From the NCBI RefSeq assembly GCF_016741775.1, contig NZ_JAERRK010000008.1:186001-250000 (forward strand): a stretch of DNA of 64,000 nt, in the 5' to 3' direction. The position numbers and the translations under genes were made by a program. The DNA comes from Streptomyces actinomycinicus (GTDB taxonomy: Bacteria; Actinomycetota; Actinomycetes; Streptomycetales; Streptomycetaceae). The notes beneath the pieces were generated by a model that was given only the letters and a program-made list of their open reading frames with translations, ran no database searches and was not told where the DNA came from. This document shows, in pieces, positions 8,008 through 16,891 of the stretch (position 1 is its first letter; every line of letters begins with the position of its first letter).

Positions 8008-9297
8008 TCATCCTGCGGGCGTGGTCTCCTCCTGGACGACCTGCTGGGCCACCCGGAACGCACGGTTAGCGGCCGGCACCCCGCAGTAGACGGCCGCCTG
8101 GAGCAGCACCTCCTTGATCTCGTCCGGGGTCAGCCCGTTGCGCAGCGCCGCCCGGGTGTGGGACGCCAGCTCCTCCAGGTGGCCGCCGGCGACCAGCGCG
8201 GTCAGCGTGATGCAGCTGCGGGTACGGCGGTCCAGGCCGGGCCGGTCCCAGATCTCGCCCCAGGCGTAGCGGGTGACGAACTCCTGGAAGTCCCCGGAGA
8301 ACTCGCCGGCCTGCGCCAGTGCCCGGTCCACGTGCGCGTCGCCGAGCACCTCGCGGCGGATCTTCAGCCCGGTCTCGTACCGGTCGGGCGCCGTACCGGC
8401 GGGCCCCGCCGGTACGGCGGCCGGCGCGATCTCGGCGACCGGTGCGGGCTGCGGCGGCGCGGCCGGGACCGGCACGGCGGCGTTCGGCAGGACGGTCTGG
8501 CCGGTGTCGAACTGCTGCTGCCAGGCGCTCGAGAAGTGGCGCACCAGCAGGTCGGTGACGGCGGCCGGCTGTTCGACCGGCACCAGGTGGGAGGCGCCGG
8601 GGACGACCGCGAGCCGGGCGTCCGGGATACCGGCGACCAGGGTGCGGGCCTCCGCGGGCCCGGTGACCCGGTCGTCGGAGCCGACGAGCACGAGCGTCGG
8701 CACGCCGACCCGGCCCAGCTCGGTCCGTACGTCGAACGCGGCGAGCGCCTCGCAGGCCGCGATGTAGCACCCCGGGTCGGTGGTGCGCACCATCTGGACG
8801 GCCCACTCGGTGATGGCGGGCTGCGCGGCGGCGAATCCGCCGGTGAACCAGCGTTCGGGCGCGGTGCGGGCGATGGGTTCGAGCCCGTTCGTCCGCACGA
8901 CCACCCCGCGCTGCCGGAACTCGTCGGCGGTGCCGAAGCGCGGCGAGGCCGCGACCACCGCGAGCGAGGCGAGCCGTTCGGGGTGCAGCAGGGCCAGTTC
9001 GATGCCGATCGCGCCGCCCAGCGCACAGCCCGCGTAGCCGAAGCGCTGCACGCCGAGCGCGTCCAGCGTGGCCAGCAGCCGGGCGGTCAGCTCGGCGACC
9101 GCCCCGGCCGGGTGGGCCGGGGCGCCGCCGTGCCCTGGCAGATCGAACCGGAAGACCCGCCACTGCTTGGCCAGCTCCGGCACCTGGCGGTCCCACATGT
9201 GCCATGTGGTACCCAGTGAGGGACCCAGGATCAGGACCGGAGCGTCTTCTGGCCCGTCAAAGCGGTATTGCAGGGTGTACGGGGGTGTCTCACTCAC
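8008..9297 (-). CDS. pcaL: Fused 3-oxoadipate enol-lactonase / 4-carboxymuconolactone decarboxylase
   Basis: The product is a 429-residue fusion of two beta-ketoadipate pathway activities. Residues 1-255 are an alpha/beta hydrolase (PcaD-like enol-lactonase) with the oxyanion region GPSLGTT, an elbow GYAGCALGGAIG and a catalytic His in GASHLVP. An Ala/Pro-rich linker follows. The last 120 residues are a carboxymuconolactone decarboxylase (PcaC) domain with YAWGEIWDRPGL and the usual CITL stretch. The elbow has Cys (GCALG) where Ser is expected, which recurs in some PcaD homologues. A GTG start at 9297 is chosen (GAGAGGG upstream). No other pca genes are in this window. Confidence 0.85.
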   Translation of the reverse strand: MSETPPYTLQYRFDGPEDAPVLILGPSLGTTWHMWDRQVPELAKQWRVFRFDLPGHGGAPAHPAGAVAELTARLLATLDALGVQRFGYAGCALGGAIGIELALLHPERLASLAVVAASPRFGTADEFRQRGVVVRTNGLEPIARTAPERWFTGGFAAAQPAITEWAVQMVRTTDPGCYIAACEALAAFDVRTELGRVGVPTLVLVGSDDRVTGPAEARTLVAGIPDARLAVVPGASHLVPVEQPAAVTDLLVRHFSSAWQQQFDTGQTVLPNAAVPVPAAPPQPAPVAEIAPAAVPAGPAGTAPDRYETGLKIRREVLGDAHVDRALAQAGEFSGDFQEFVTRYAWGEIWDRPGLDRRTRSCITLTALVAGGHLEELASHTRAALRNGLTPDEIKEVLLQAAVYCGVPAANRAFRVAQQVVQEETTPAG

Positions 9298-9411
9298 GCC
9301 CCAGACCCTCTCACGTCTCACGACTGCCCCTATGACAGGGGTTGCGACTGCACAGGTCTCAGGAGGGTTCACGGCTTCGGGAGAAGGGGATCCTCCGGCG
9401 GCTGTCGGCGC

Positions 9412-11889
9412 TCAGGGGGCGGCGGCTGTGGATGGCAGGTCCAGTTCGGCCCAGACGACCTTGCCGTCCGCTGCTGAGCGGGAACCCCACCTGCGCGACA
9501 GCCGAGCCACCAGGTACAGGCCGCGGCCGTGCTCGTCGAGGGTGCCGGGATGGCGGGGGCGTGGCTGACCTGTGCTGGCGTCGGAGACTTCGCAAGTGAG
9601 CGCCCGGTGCTGGATGAGCCTCAGGCGGCTCGGGCCGTCACCGTGGCGGATCGCGTTGGAGACCATTTCACCGACGAGCGACTCGACGGTCGCCACCAGC
9701 GGCTCCAGACCCCAGTCACGGAGCTGGCGGGCGGCGAGACGCCGGGCCGTCGGGACGGTGACGAGTTCGTCGGGCAGGTCCCAGGAGGCGACCTGGGCTG
9801 GTGGCAGCGCGCGGGTCCGCGCAAGGAGCAAGGTGACATCGTCGGCCGGTGCCTGAGCCGACACGTTCTCCGTCGCCCGCGAACACAAGTCCTGCAGGGA
9901 GGCACCGGGCAGCGCCAGGGCGGAGCCCAGGCGCTGCACGCCGACGTCGATGTCCTCGTCACGGGACTCGACCAGGCCGTCGGAGTAGAGGGCGAGCACA
10001 CTGCCCTCGGGCAGGTCCAGTTCCACGGACTCGAACGGCACCAGGCCGAGACCCAGACCCAGTGGGGCCCCGGCGGGCAGTTCGGGGATGGTGACCCTGC
10101 CCTGTGCGTCGATGATCAGGGGTGGTGGATGCCCGGCCCGCGCCAGCGTGCAGCGTCGGGTGACCGGGTCGTAGACGGCGTACAGACAGGTGGCACCGAC
10201 CACCGCGGGGGCCTGGCCTGAATCGTCGGTGTCGTCGTCGTTCAGCCGCCGGACCGTGTCGTCGAGGTGCGCCAGCAGTTCGTCGGGGGGCAGGTCGAGG
10301 TCCGCGAGCGTACGCACGGCGGTGCGCAGCCTGCCCATGGTCGCCGCTGCCTTGATGCCGTGTCCCACCACATCGCCGACGACCAGGGCCACCCGGGCAC
10401 CGGACAACTCGATCACGTCGAACCAGTCACCTCCCACACCGTGGTCCATGTCGGCCGGCACATAGCGCGAGGCGACCTCGACCGCGGGACCGCCCTGCAC
10501 CCGGTGGGGCAGCAGGTCTCGTTGCAGAGTGAGGGCGGCAGTGCGTTCACGTGCGTACTGGAGCGCGTTGTCCAGGCTGAGTGCCGCCCGGGTGACCAGT
10601 TCCTCGGCGAGGAGCAGGTCGTCCTCCTGGAAGGGCGTCTCCTCCCTGGAGCGACCGAACAGCGCCAGCCCCAGCACACAGCGCCGCGCGCGGATAGGCA
10701 CCACCATCAAGGAGTGGACACCGCTGTCGCGTACCTTCTGCGCCCGCACCGGGTCGTGGTCGACCCAGGGGCCGGAATGGGTGTTCAGCACCGGCTCCAG
10801 GTAGGACCGGCCCGTACGTACGGCGGCCGTGAAGGGTGAGTCCGGGTGGGCGTGCACCACCTCTTCGCGGGCCCACGGCAACTCCAGGACACCCAGGTCG
10901 ACGGAGGCCAGACCGGCACGGCGCATCAGCGGCGGACGGCCGCTCGTCGTGCCGATCCGAGCCGAGGGCTCGACGCCGAACGGAACCGACTCCACCAGGT
11001 CGACGAGGGCGTGGTCGGCCAGGAGGGGTACGGCGAGATCTGCCAGTTCCTGCCCGGTCTGCATCACGTCGAGAGTGCTGCCGATGCGCGTACCGGCCTC
11101 GCTGAGGATGGCGAGGCGCTCGCGCGCCCGCCGGTTTCCGGTGACGTCCACGGTCATGGAGCACACACCGGTGGGCGTGCCGTCCGCGCCCTGGAGGCAG
11201 AAGAACCAAACCGAGAACGCATGTTCACGGCGCCGGTCGGTCGGTGGCCATGCCCGGTATTCGTGCACTCTCGTGGTCCCGCTCTCCAGCACCTGCCGCA
11301 TCACCACCTCGAGCGCCTCGGCCTCGACAGCGGGCAGCGAGTCCTTGAGGCCACGCCCGAAGCGCCGGTGCCAAGGCACGCCGTCATAACGCTCCATGGC
11401 GTCGCTCGCCCAGACACAGCGCAGCCGCGGGTCGTAGACGACGACGCCGATCGGGACTCGGGCGAGGAGCGACTCCCGCACCGGTCCCCCGGTCGCTCCC
11501 GAGGACAAGGAATCGATGTCCGTGACGGACACCAGCCACCGGGTGCCTGCGTCCTGCCCTCGCAGCAGCGAGACCCGCAGCGTCATCCTGAGCGTGTGGC
11601 CGTCGCGGTGGCGTATCGCTACGGTCCCCGACCAGCCAGCCTGCGCCCGGTGCTCCTCGGCGAAGGTGGACGCGCTCGTCGCCTCCTCGGGGGGCGGCAG
11701 CACATGTGTGGCGTACCGGCCCACCACCTCCCCGGCCGGGTAGCCGACGAGCTGCTGCGCAGCCTGCGTCCACCCCACCACAATGCCCTCCGCATCGAGC
11801 ATCGCGATCGCGGCATCGGGCGTCTCAGGTGGGCTCACCGGCTCGGCGAGGAGGGTGTGGTCCGTGCTGGTCATCGCGGTCTGTCCCAT
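9412..11889 (-). CDS. PAS-GAF-SpoIIE phosphatase with C-terminal anti-sigma-type ATPase domain
   Basis: The product is an 825-residue cytoplasmic signalling protein. In order it has a PAS domain (about 20-125, a flavin or ligand sensor fold), a second PAS-like domain (about 150-255), a GAF domain (about 265-430), a PP2C/SpoIIE serine phosphatase domain (about 455-670, metal-binding DWFDVIEL and VVGDVVGHG), and a HATPase_c domain (about 690-820, EMVSNAIRHGD and DEHGRGLYLV). Such proteins act on anti-sigma-factor antagonists in stress and development pathways. Two Met codons compete for the start (11889 and 11874). It stands alone. A possible promoter is at 12020-12048. Confidence 0.88.
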   Translation of the reverse strand: MGQTAMTSTDHTLLAEPVSPPETPDAAIAMLDAEGIVVGWTQAAQQLVGYPAGEVVGRYATHVLPPPEEATSASTFAEEHRAQAGWSGTVAIRHRDGHTLRMTLRVSLLRGQDAGTRWLVSVTDIDSLSSGATGGPVRESLLARVPIGVVVYDPRLRCVWASDAMERYDGVPWHRRFGRGLKDSLPAVEAEALEVVMRQVLESGTTRVHEYRAWPPTDRRREHAFSVWFFCLQGADGTPTGVCSMTVDVTGNRRARERLAILSEAGTRIGSTLDVMQTGQELADLAVPLLADHALVDLVESVPFGVEPSARIGTTSGRPPLMRRAGLASVDLGVLELPWAREEVVHAHPDSPFTAAVRTGRSYLEPVLNTHSGPWVDHDPVRAQKVRDSGVHSLMVVPIRARRCVLGLALFGRSREETPFQEDDLLLAEELVTRAALSLDNALQYARERTAALTLQRDLLPHRVQGGPAVEVASRYVPADMDHGVGGDWFDVIELSGARVALVVGDVVGHGIKAAATMGRLRTAVRTLADLDLPPDELLAHLDDTVRRLNDDDTDDSGQAPAVVGATCLYAVYDPVTRRCTLARAGHPPPLIIDAQGRVTIPELPAGAPLGLGLGLVPFESVELDLPEGSVLALYSDGLVESRDEDIDVGVQRLGSALALPGASLQDLCSRATENVSAQAPADDVTLLLARTRALPPAQVASWDLPDELVTVPTARRLAARQLRDWGLEPLVATVESLVGEMVSNAIRHGDGPSRLRLIQHRALTCEVSDASTGQPRPRHPGTLDEHGRGLYLVARLSRRWGSRSAADGKVVWAELDLPSTAAAP

Positions 11890-12306
11890 CGGTGCGGAAG
11901 GTAGGAGCGTCGGCCTGGCCGGGCGGCCCTGTGTGCAGCCGTGGTGAACGGCGATGTCCGGGTGAGCAGCACACTGTGCGACACATGGATCAGTAGAGAA
12001 TGTGTCTACTTATGATGAAATAGTCAGATATGCCGACTTCGGCGTCAAGACCCTCAAACATGATTGAAAAGTCAGGCTCACGGCCTGCAGCTCAGCCGCC
12101 ACGTGGCCTCACAGGTGAACGCGCAGGTGGCGGCCCTCGCAGGCATGGCTGTCATGATGTGCAGAGTGGCAGGCACCGGCACCCGCGACCTTCACCAGGA
12201 CCTGGCCCGGGCCGGGCTCGGGCACCGGTACCTCGCGCAGCTCGGGCGGTTGCCGCCAACCGACGAGTTGCAAGGCCCGCAGGGCGATCCCTCACGCGAA
12301 CGCTGG
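11890..12306. other. Intergenic region between the SpoIIE-type gene and the P450
   Basis: This 417-bp stretch has no gene I can support. The part near 11980-12080 has clearly lower GC and includes the hairpin GCCGAC/GTCGGC around 12032-12045 and a promoter candidate for the phosphatase gene. The P450-proximal part (12080-12300) is GC-rich and coding-like, but in no frame does it resemble a known family. Confidence 0.4.
12020..12048 (-). promoter_or_regulatory. Candidate promoter for the SpoIIE-type phosphatase gene
   Basis: On the minus strand TTGACG (12048-12043) is followed after 17 bp by GACTAT (12025-12020), about 130 bp upstream of the phosphatase start. The match to a primary-sigma promoter is good at -35 and moderate at -10, in locally AT-rich DNA. 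Confidence 0.35.
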
Positions 12307-13575
12307 TCAGTCTCGGATGCCGTCGATGTCGACGAGGACGTGGCGCGGGCCGCGGAAGATCTGGTTGTGCCGGTACGGCGGCGGGTCCTCGACCAGCCGG
12401 GGATTCTGCACCCGGCGGACGAACTCGCCGACCGCGACCTGGACCTCGAGCCGTGCGAGCGGAGCGCCGAAGCAGAAGTGGATGCCCTGGCTGAATCCGA
12501 GGTGCTGGTTGTCGGTGCGTTCGAGGTCGAGTGCGTCGGGGTCGGTGAACCGTTCGGGGTCGCGGTTCGCCGAGCCGTACGCCAGGAAGATCGGTGCCCC
12601 CTTCGGGATGGTGGTGCCGGCGATGTCGATGTCTTCCACGGCGGAACGGGTGTGCCAGAACTGGACGGACGACTCGAAGCGCAGCAGCTCCTCCACGGCG
12701 GGCACGATCAACTCCGGTCGGCGGCGAAGCTCTTCCAGCGCGTCGGGGTGCCGTAGCAGGGTGAGCACGCTGTGGGCGATGAGGTTGACCGTGGTCTCGT
12801 GCCCCGCGAAGATCAGGAGCAGGGCGTTGCTCGCGAGTACGCCCTTGGACATCCGCCCCTCCGGGCCGTCCTCGTGCACCAGTGCCGAGAGCATGCCCGG
12901 GCCGGGCTGTCGGGCGTACCGGTCGAGCAGCTCGACGGCGAACTGCCCGAACTCCCGCACGGCCTGGCGGCCCCCGGCCTGGCGGCTCCGGATCTCCTCG
13001 GAGGCGGCCTCGGGACCGAAGTCCAAAGCGTCCAGGGCCGTCTCGATCCAGTGGTGGAAGCGTCGCTCGTCCTCCAGCGGCACGCCCAGAACCTTGCAGA
13101 TCACCGTCACCGGCAGGGGATAGGCGAAGTCGTCGACGGCATCGATGCGGGTCTTGCCCCTCATACCGTCCAGAAGATCGCCGACGATACGGCGGATCTC
13201 GGGCTCCAGGTCGGAGATCAGGTGGGGCGCATGGGGCGGGCCGACGAAGTGCGGCATCATCATCCGGCGGTCACGGTCATGCTCGAGCGGATCGCAGGTG
13301 ATGATGCTCGGCTCGGTCAGCACTTCCCTGATCGGCTCGGCAGCGGGCTCCGCCGAGCCCTCTGCCCGAGCGGCGGCCGGGACGGGACACTTCCGTGGAT
13401 CCGAACTGACCCGGGGGTCGTGCAACAGCGCCACGATCTCCCGGTAGGTGCTGACGACGTAGGTTCCGTCCGGCTGCCGCGCCACCGGCGTCTTGCGCAG
13501 TTCCTCGTAGAAGGGGTACGGATTGGCGCGGTTGGCGTAGCGGAGGGCCTGCTGCCAGGGGGTTTCCTCGACCAC
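12307..13575 (-). CDS. Cytochrome P450 (class I, soluble)
   Basis: The product is a 422-residue soluble monooxygenase. It has the I-helix oxygen-activating motif AGHETT, the K-helix ExxR in EELLRF, the PERF-like stretch DPERFTDPD and the heme-ligand region FSQGIHFCFG with Cys368. It needs external electrons, and the two genes immediately upstream in the same operon supply them (ferredoxin reductase at 13636-15039 and ferredoxin at 15036-15254). The GTG start has a strong ribosome-binding site (AAGGAGGGG). The substrate is unknown. The sequence is of the bacterial CYP107/CYP105-like type, which often act on secondary metabolites or xenobiotics. Confidence 0.93.
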   Translation of the reverse strand: MVEETPWQQALRYANRANPYPFYEELRKTPVARQPDGTYVVSTYREIVALLHDPRVSSDPRKCPVPAAARAEGSAEPAAEPIREVLTEPSIITCDPLEHDRDRRMMMPHFVGPPHAPHLISDLEPEIRRIVGDLLDGMRGKTRIDAVDDFAYPLPVTVICKVLGVPLEDERRFHHWIETALDALDFGPEAASEEIRSRQAGGRQAVREFGQFAVELLDRYARQPGPGMLSALVHEDGPEGRMSKGVLASNALLLIFAGHETTVNLIAHSVLTLLRHPDALEELRRRPELIVPAVEELLRFESSVQFWHTRSAVEDIDIAGTTIPKGAPIFLAYGSANRDPERFTDPDALDLERTDNQHLGFSQGIHFCFGAPLARLEVQVAVGEFVRRVQNPRLVEDPPPYRHNQIFRGPRHVLVDIDGIRD

Positions 13576-13635
13576 GAAGCTCCCCTCCTTCTTCCTGTCG
13601 ATGCTGTCCGCCTACAGGCCGGCCCGGCGAGCGCG

Positions 13636-15039
13636 TCAGTGGTGGCGCGGCCGGAACTCGGCCGTCCGTTCGCTCGGGGCGTGTCCGGTCAGGACGACGT
13701 CGGGGACCGCCGTCGGGACCCTCGGGTCGGGGAACTCGGCCGGCACCGGCTTCATGTCGGGCGGCTGGTCCCAGCCCGGCGGCGGAGGCGGGAACGGACC
13801 GGACCGCTCGATCAGCTTCCCGTAGTACTCCAGCCATTTGCCGTGATCGAAGGTGACGGCCGCGACGATGCGGCCCCGGTGACCGTAGGCGGCGGCGAAG
13901 CGGCGGTCCGCGACGGACCCCTGGGTGAAGACGATCTCGTCGCCGAAGGGCGGCACTCCGACGGACTTGATATTGACGCCGAACTGACCGGACCAGAAGC
14001 CGGGCAGCAGCAGATGCGGACGGTAGTGGGGTTCGAGGTTCACCATGTTGTGGGCCGCGACCTCGGCGCCGAAAACGGCGTTGTCCCAGTGCTCCATCGC
14101 CAGGAACTGGTACTCGTACAGCACGTGCGGTGCACGCGCCACGTCCCCCGCCACGTAGATGCTGTCGGTGACCACCCCGTTGATGTCGAAGGCCCGGCCA
14201 CCGGCGTCGCACCCGACGCCCCAGAAACCGGCCGCCAGCCCTGAGCCCTCCAGCCATTCCACGTTGCGGATCGACCCCAGGGAGGCCACCACCACATCGG
14301 CGTCGACAGTGGCGCCGTCGGACAGGTGCGCCCGCCGCACATGCCCTTCGGAGTCGCCCTCCAGTGACGACACTCCCAGCCCGCAGCGCAGGTCCACGCC
14401 GTGATCGCGCTGCATCTGCGCGGCGATCTCCCCGATCACCCCGCCGAGCGCGCCGACCAGCGGCGCCGAACCCCGCTCGACCACGGTCACCGGGATGTCG
14501 AGCTCCCGGCACACAGAGGCCACTTCCGAGCCGATGAACCCCGCGCCGATGACCACGACCCGCGACGGCGGCTCGGCCAGCGCCTTCTGCAACTGCTCCG
14601 CGTCGTCACGCGAGCGGATCGTGTGGACCCCGTGCAGCCCGGCCTCGGCAGGGTTCGGCCACTGGCGTGCGCGGGTGCCCGTCGCGATCAGCAACCGGTC
14701 GTACGGGATCTGCTCGCCGTTGGCCAGGCGTACCTGCTTCGTGGCACGGTCGAGCCCGGTGGCGGCCACCCCGAGCCGCCAGTCCGCGTCCACTTCCCGC
14801 ATGCGGGGCAGTCTGGTGTGGTCGGCCGGCACCCAGCCCTTGAGCACCTGCTTGGACAGCGGAGGCCGGTCGTAGGGCTCGTACGGCTCGTCCCCGATGA
14901 TGGTCAGGGACCCGGTGAAGCCCTCCTCGCGCAGGGTCTCCGCCGCCCGTAGCCCGGCCAGGGAAGCACCCACGATGACGATCCGGCCGCTGGCCCGGAA
15001 CTCCCGCACCAGCTCCGCGACCGTGGCCCGCAGTGTCAT
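13636..15039 (-). CDS. NAD(P)H-dependent ferredoxin reductase for the P450
   Basis: The product is a 467-residue FAD-dependent oxidoreductase of the putidaredoxin-reductase/rubredoxin-reductase group. An FAD-binding motif VIVGASLAGLRAAE is at about residues 18-33. A second nucleotide-binding motif VIGAGFIGSEVA marks the NAD(P)H site. The ATGD-type motif appears as LIATGTRAR, and IYVAGDVARAP is the FAD C-terminal signature. It is somewhat longer than the usual 400 residues because of a Pro-rich C-terminal extension. Its ATG overlaps the ferredoxin stop by 4 bp, and it lies 60 bp upstream of the P450 gene. It should transfer electrons from NAD(P)H to the adjacent ferredoxin. Confidence 0.9.
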   Translation of the reverse strand: MTLRATVAELVREFRASGRIVIVGASLAGLRAAETLREEGFTGSLTIIGDEPYEPYDRPPLSKQVLKGWVPADHTRLPRMREVDADWRLGVAATGLDRATKQVRLANGEQIPYDRLLIATGTRARQWPNPAEAGLHGVHTIRSRDDAEQLQKALAEPPSRVVVIGAGFIGSEVASVCRELDIPVTVVERGSAPLVGALGGVIGEIAAQMQRDHGVDLRCGLGVSSLEGDSEGHVRRAHLSDGATVDADVVVASLGSIRNVEWLEGSGLAAGFWGVGCDAGGRAFDINGVVTDSIYVAGDVARAPHVLYEYQFLAMEHWDNAVFGAEVAAHNMVNLEPHYRPHLLLPGFWSGQFGVNIKSVGVPPFGDEIVFTQGSVADRRFAAAYGHRGRIVAAVTFDHGKWLEYYGKLIERSGPFPPPPPGWDQPPDMKPVPAEFPDPRVPTAVPDVVLTGHAPSERTAEFRPRHH

Positions 15040-15254
15040 GACGTCTCGCCCCGCACCGTGCCGTTCAAGCGGTCGATCACGATCGCCTGCACCGGGCACG
15101 CCGCAGCCGCCCGCTCGACCTGCAGGCGCCGCTCGTCGTCGGGGTTCGGCTCGTAGGTGAGCGCCTCCTGGCCGTTCAACCTGAAGACCTCGTGCGCCAG
15201 ATACACGCACTGCGCGTATCCCTGGCACCGATTCAGGTCCACGACGATCCGCAT
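15036..15254 (-). CDS. 3Fe-4S ferredoxin partner of the P450
   Basis: The product is a 72-residue small acidic ferredoxin. It has the C-x5-C pattern CQGYAQC near the N-terminus and a distal CPVQAI, leaving three Cys ligands, as in [3Fe-4S] P450 ferredoxins of streptomycetes (the SuaB/SoyB type). It is the first gene of a three-gene minus-strand unit, ferredoxin - reductase - P450, with a 4-bp overlap to the reductase. A ribosome-binding site (AAGGAG) precedes the ATG at 15254. Confidence 0.92.
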   Translation of the reverse strand: MRIVVDLNRCQGYAQCVYLAHEVFRLNGQEALTYEPNPDDERRLQVERAAAACPVQAIVIDRLNGTVRGETS

Positions 15255-15406
15255 GGGCAGACTCCTTCCGCTCTGCCTCCGCCCCACGGCGACCGTCGAC
15301 CCGGTCATGCAGCCTCGGCCATGAAGCCATGGGCCGGATTTTTCAAGCCTGCCGTCAGGGCGACGGGGCCGGATGCCCCGCCCGTCGCCCCGGCCAGGCC
15401 ATCGCA

Positions 15407-15428
15407 CGAACAGGTTCGGTCCTGTTCG
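15407..15428. promoter_or_regulatory. Perfect 8-bp inverted repeat upstream of the ferredoxin gene
   Basis: CGAACAGG and CCTGTTCG are perfectly inverted around a 6-bp centre, 153 bp upstream of the ferredoxin ATG. This is a reasonable operator for a dimeric regulator of the P450 operon. No regulator gene lies next to it, and it differs from the palindrome at 15812-15864. Confidence 0.4.
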
Positions 15429-15811
15429 CTGCGCCGTTTCCTGCACGGAGACGCTTGCCGGCTGTGAGCGTGGGTGTCACCGGACGGGGGCGCTGCCTCG
15501 CCGGTGTCGGCATCAGGGTGTGCCCCGGTCATCACGCCCCAAAAAAATACTCTCTCGCCTTCCGGCGATCGCAAACCCGCCACTGCGGCGGACTGGATGC
15601 ATCCGTGAGCCGGTGAAGCCACCGATCAGCGGTCCCGCTCCGGCCGCCGTCCCGCCGGCCCGGCCCGTCCTGGCGCGTACCCCGGGTGGACCCACTGCCG
15701 CGGCCAGCCGGGCCGAGGGGCCGGGGGCCGGGGGCCGGCGACGGGCAGCTCGCCCTGAAGAGCGGCATCCACGCGCCAGCGGGTCAACGGTTGCCTTCGC
15801 CACCTCGACAG

Positions 15812-15830
15812 TTCCATACATCGTATGGTA
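15812..15830. promoter_or_regulatory. TetR-type operator, copy A
   Basis: TTCCATAC-ATC-GTATGGTA is an inverted repeat with a 3-bp centre and one mismatch in the outer arm. It is 120 bp upstream of the secreted-protein gene at 15950 and matches the four copies around the TetR gene at 19578-20273. Confidence 0.65.
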
Positions 15831-15845
15831 ACAATGTAAACGTCC

Positions 15846-15864
15846 TTCCATACGACGTATGGAA
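15846..15864. promoter_or_regulatory. TetR-type operator, copy B
   Basis: TTCCATAC-GAC-GTATGGAA has perfect 8-bp arms. It starts 34 bp after copy A and 86 bp before the start codon at 15950. Its perfection and the repeat at the CYP102 promoter make chance unlikely. Confidence 0.7.
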
Positions 15865-15949
15865 CTGCTCGCCCGGACCACACCGGGCGTCACGCATCGC
15901 CTGGCGGAACCGCCGTTGGCGCGGATCACCCCCTCGGGAAGGAAAGATC

Positions 15950-16363
15950 ATGAACAAGCTCGCGAAGCGCATCGCCCTCACCGTCTCCTCCGTCGCGGTC
16001 GCCGGTGCCGCCGTCCTCGGTGCCGGTGGCACTGCTTCGGCCGCACCCCTTGCGTCCCCGCACGCCCAGCACCCGACCGACGGGCCCGTGGCCGCTGAGT
16101 ACGGCTGGGACCACGGTGTCGGCTATCTGCTCGAGCAGGGCTACTCCTGCGACGAGACCCGCGGCTGGCACCAGGACCACCACGGCACCGACTCGACCCG
16201 GCACGACTGCGACGGTCTCTACTACCGCGATGGTCACTTCTACCGCTGGGACGGCGAGGGACACGGCTCGACGTCCGACAGGTCCTACCAGCACGACGGG
16301 AACCGCTGGGAGCGCGACGGCGGGGGCGGGCACCGCCATGACCTGAGCCGCGACGACCGGTGA
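15950..16363 (+). CDS. Small secreted His/Asp/Gly-rich protein
   Basis: The product is a 137-residue exported protein of unknown function. A clear signal peptide (MNKLAKR, hydrophobic core, cleavage near ASAAP at residues 27-31) is followed by a hydrophilic domain rich in His, Asp, Gly, Tyr and Trp, with two Cys that could form a disulfide. The C-terminal half is especially His/Asp/Arg-rich. GGAAGG eight bases before the ATG supports the start. It is the first gene of a likely unit with the SsgA-like gene 50 bp downstream, and two TetR-type palindromes lie in its promoter. The composition might suit metal binding, but that is only a guess. Confidence 0.8.
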   Translation: MNKLAKRIALTVSSVAVAGAAVLGAGGTASAAPLASPHAQHPTDGPVAAEYGWDHGVGYLLEQGYSCDETRGWHQDHHGTDSTRHDCDGLYYRDGHFYRWDGEGHGSTSDRSYQHDGNRWERDGGGGHRHDLSRDDR

Positions 16364-16413
16364 GACGGGTAGCGGCCATGAGCGCAAGCAGTTCCCCCCA
16401 GGAGCACATGCCG

Positions 16414-16836
16414 ATGAAGAAGTCCTCGAAGGCCGTGGAACGGCGGGTGGCCGTGCAGCTCGTCGTCTCGCACGCCCACTCCTTGCCCCTCTGCGTACGT
16501 CTGCGCTACGAGCCCGCTGATCCCTATGTCGTCCGTGCCGACTTCTTCGTCGACTGTGACGAGCCGGTCGAATGGGTCCTGGGGCGGGATCTTCTGGCTG
16601 ACGGTCTGGAGGGTTCCGCAGGCCACGCGGACGTCCGGATCTGGCCGGCCGCAGGGCGGGGTGACGAGTCGGTCTACATCGCCCTCGGGTCTTCCGCGGG
16701 CACCGCCTTGCTCGAGGTCCCCGTGCACGACGTCTCGTCCTTCCTTCAGGACACCCAGGCTCTGGTGCCACGGGGTACCGAGTCCGGACTCATCGACTGG
16801 GATGCCGAACTGGCCCACCTCCTCCCCCAAGGCTGA
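16414..16836 (+). CDS. SsgA-like sporulation/cell-division protein (first copy)
   Basis: The product is a 140-residue SALP (SsgA-like protein), a family confined to sporulating actinomycetes. Members localise division and spore-wall machinery through FtsZ and peptidoglycan enzymes. Recognisable features are LRYEPADPYVVRADFF near the N-terminus, WVLGRDLLADGL, the stretch DVRIWPAAG and the C-terminal VPRGTES region. Length is normal. The ATG at 16414 lies 9 bp after GGAG. An ATG at 16408 is in frame and less well placed. It shares architecture with the second copy at 17407-17832 and sits in the TetR-palindrome-controlled cluster. Confidence 0.88.
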   Translation: MKKSSKAVERRVAVQLVVSHAHSLPLCVRLRYEPADPYVVRADFFVDCDEPVEWVLGRDLLADGLEGSAGHADVRIWPAAGRGDESVYIALGSSAGTALLEVPVHDVSSFLQDTQALVPRGTESGLIDWDAELAHLLPQG

Positions 16837-16891
16837 CCGCCCCAAGGCTGACCGCCGACCATCCATGCACAGAAGCAAAGGAATCAGTGTC

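Larger units (their letters stand above)
15255..15949. other. Long divergent intergenic region
   Basis: These 695 bp separate the minus-strand ferredoxin gene from the + strand secreted-protein gene at 15950. I find no believable gene here: open frames on both strands are Arg/Pro-rich with no family resemblance. Three signals stand out: an inverted repeat at 15407-15428, an A-tract at about 15540, and two 19-bp palindromes at 15812-15864 just before the + strand gene. Confidence 0.4.

Noticed and set aside
12064-12756. Plus-strand open frame antisense to the P450 3' end
   Set aside because: Most of it lies over the P450 gene in the opposite sense. The part outside (12064-12306) has no clear start signal and no family resemblance.
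12307-15254. P450 operon controlled by the 19-bp palindromes
   Set aside because: The palindromes are about 560-610 bp upstream of the ferredoxin gene and much closer to the + strand gene, so direct control of the P450 operon is less likely.
15513-15929. Minus-strand open frame of 138 codons in the divergent intergenic region
   Set aside because: It is Arg/Gly/Pro-rich and runs through both TetR-type operators; no homologue comes to mind.
16364-16413. Longer start for the first SsgA-like gene (ATG at 16378 or GTG-like start at 16360)
   Set aside because: The added residues are not conserved-looking, while GGAG at 16401-16404 positions the ATG at 16414 well.
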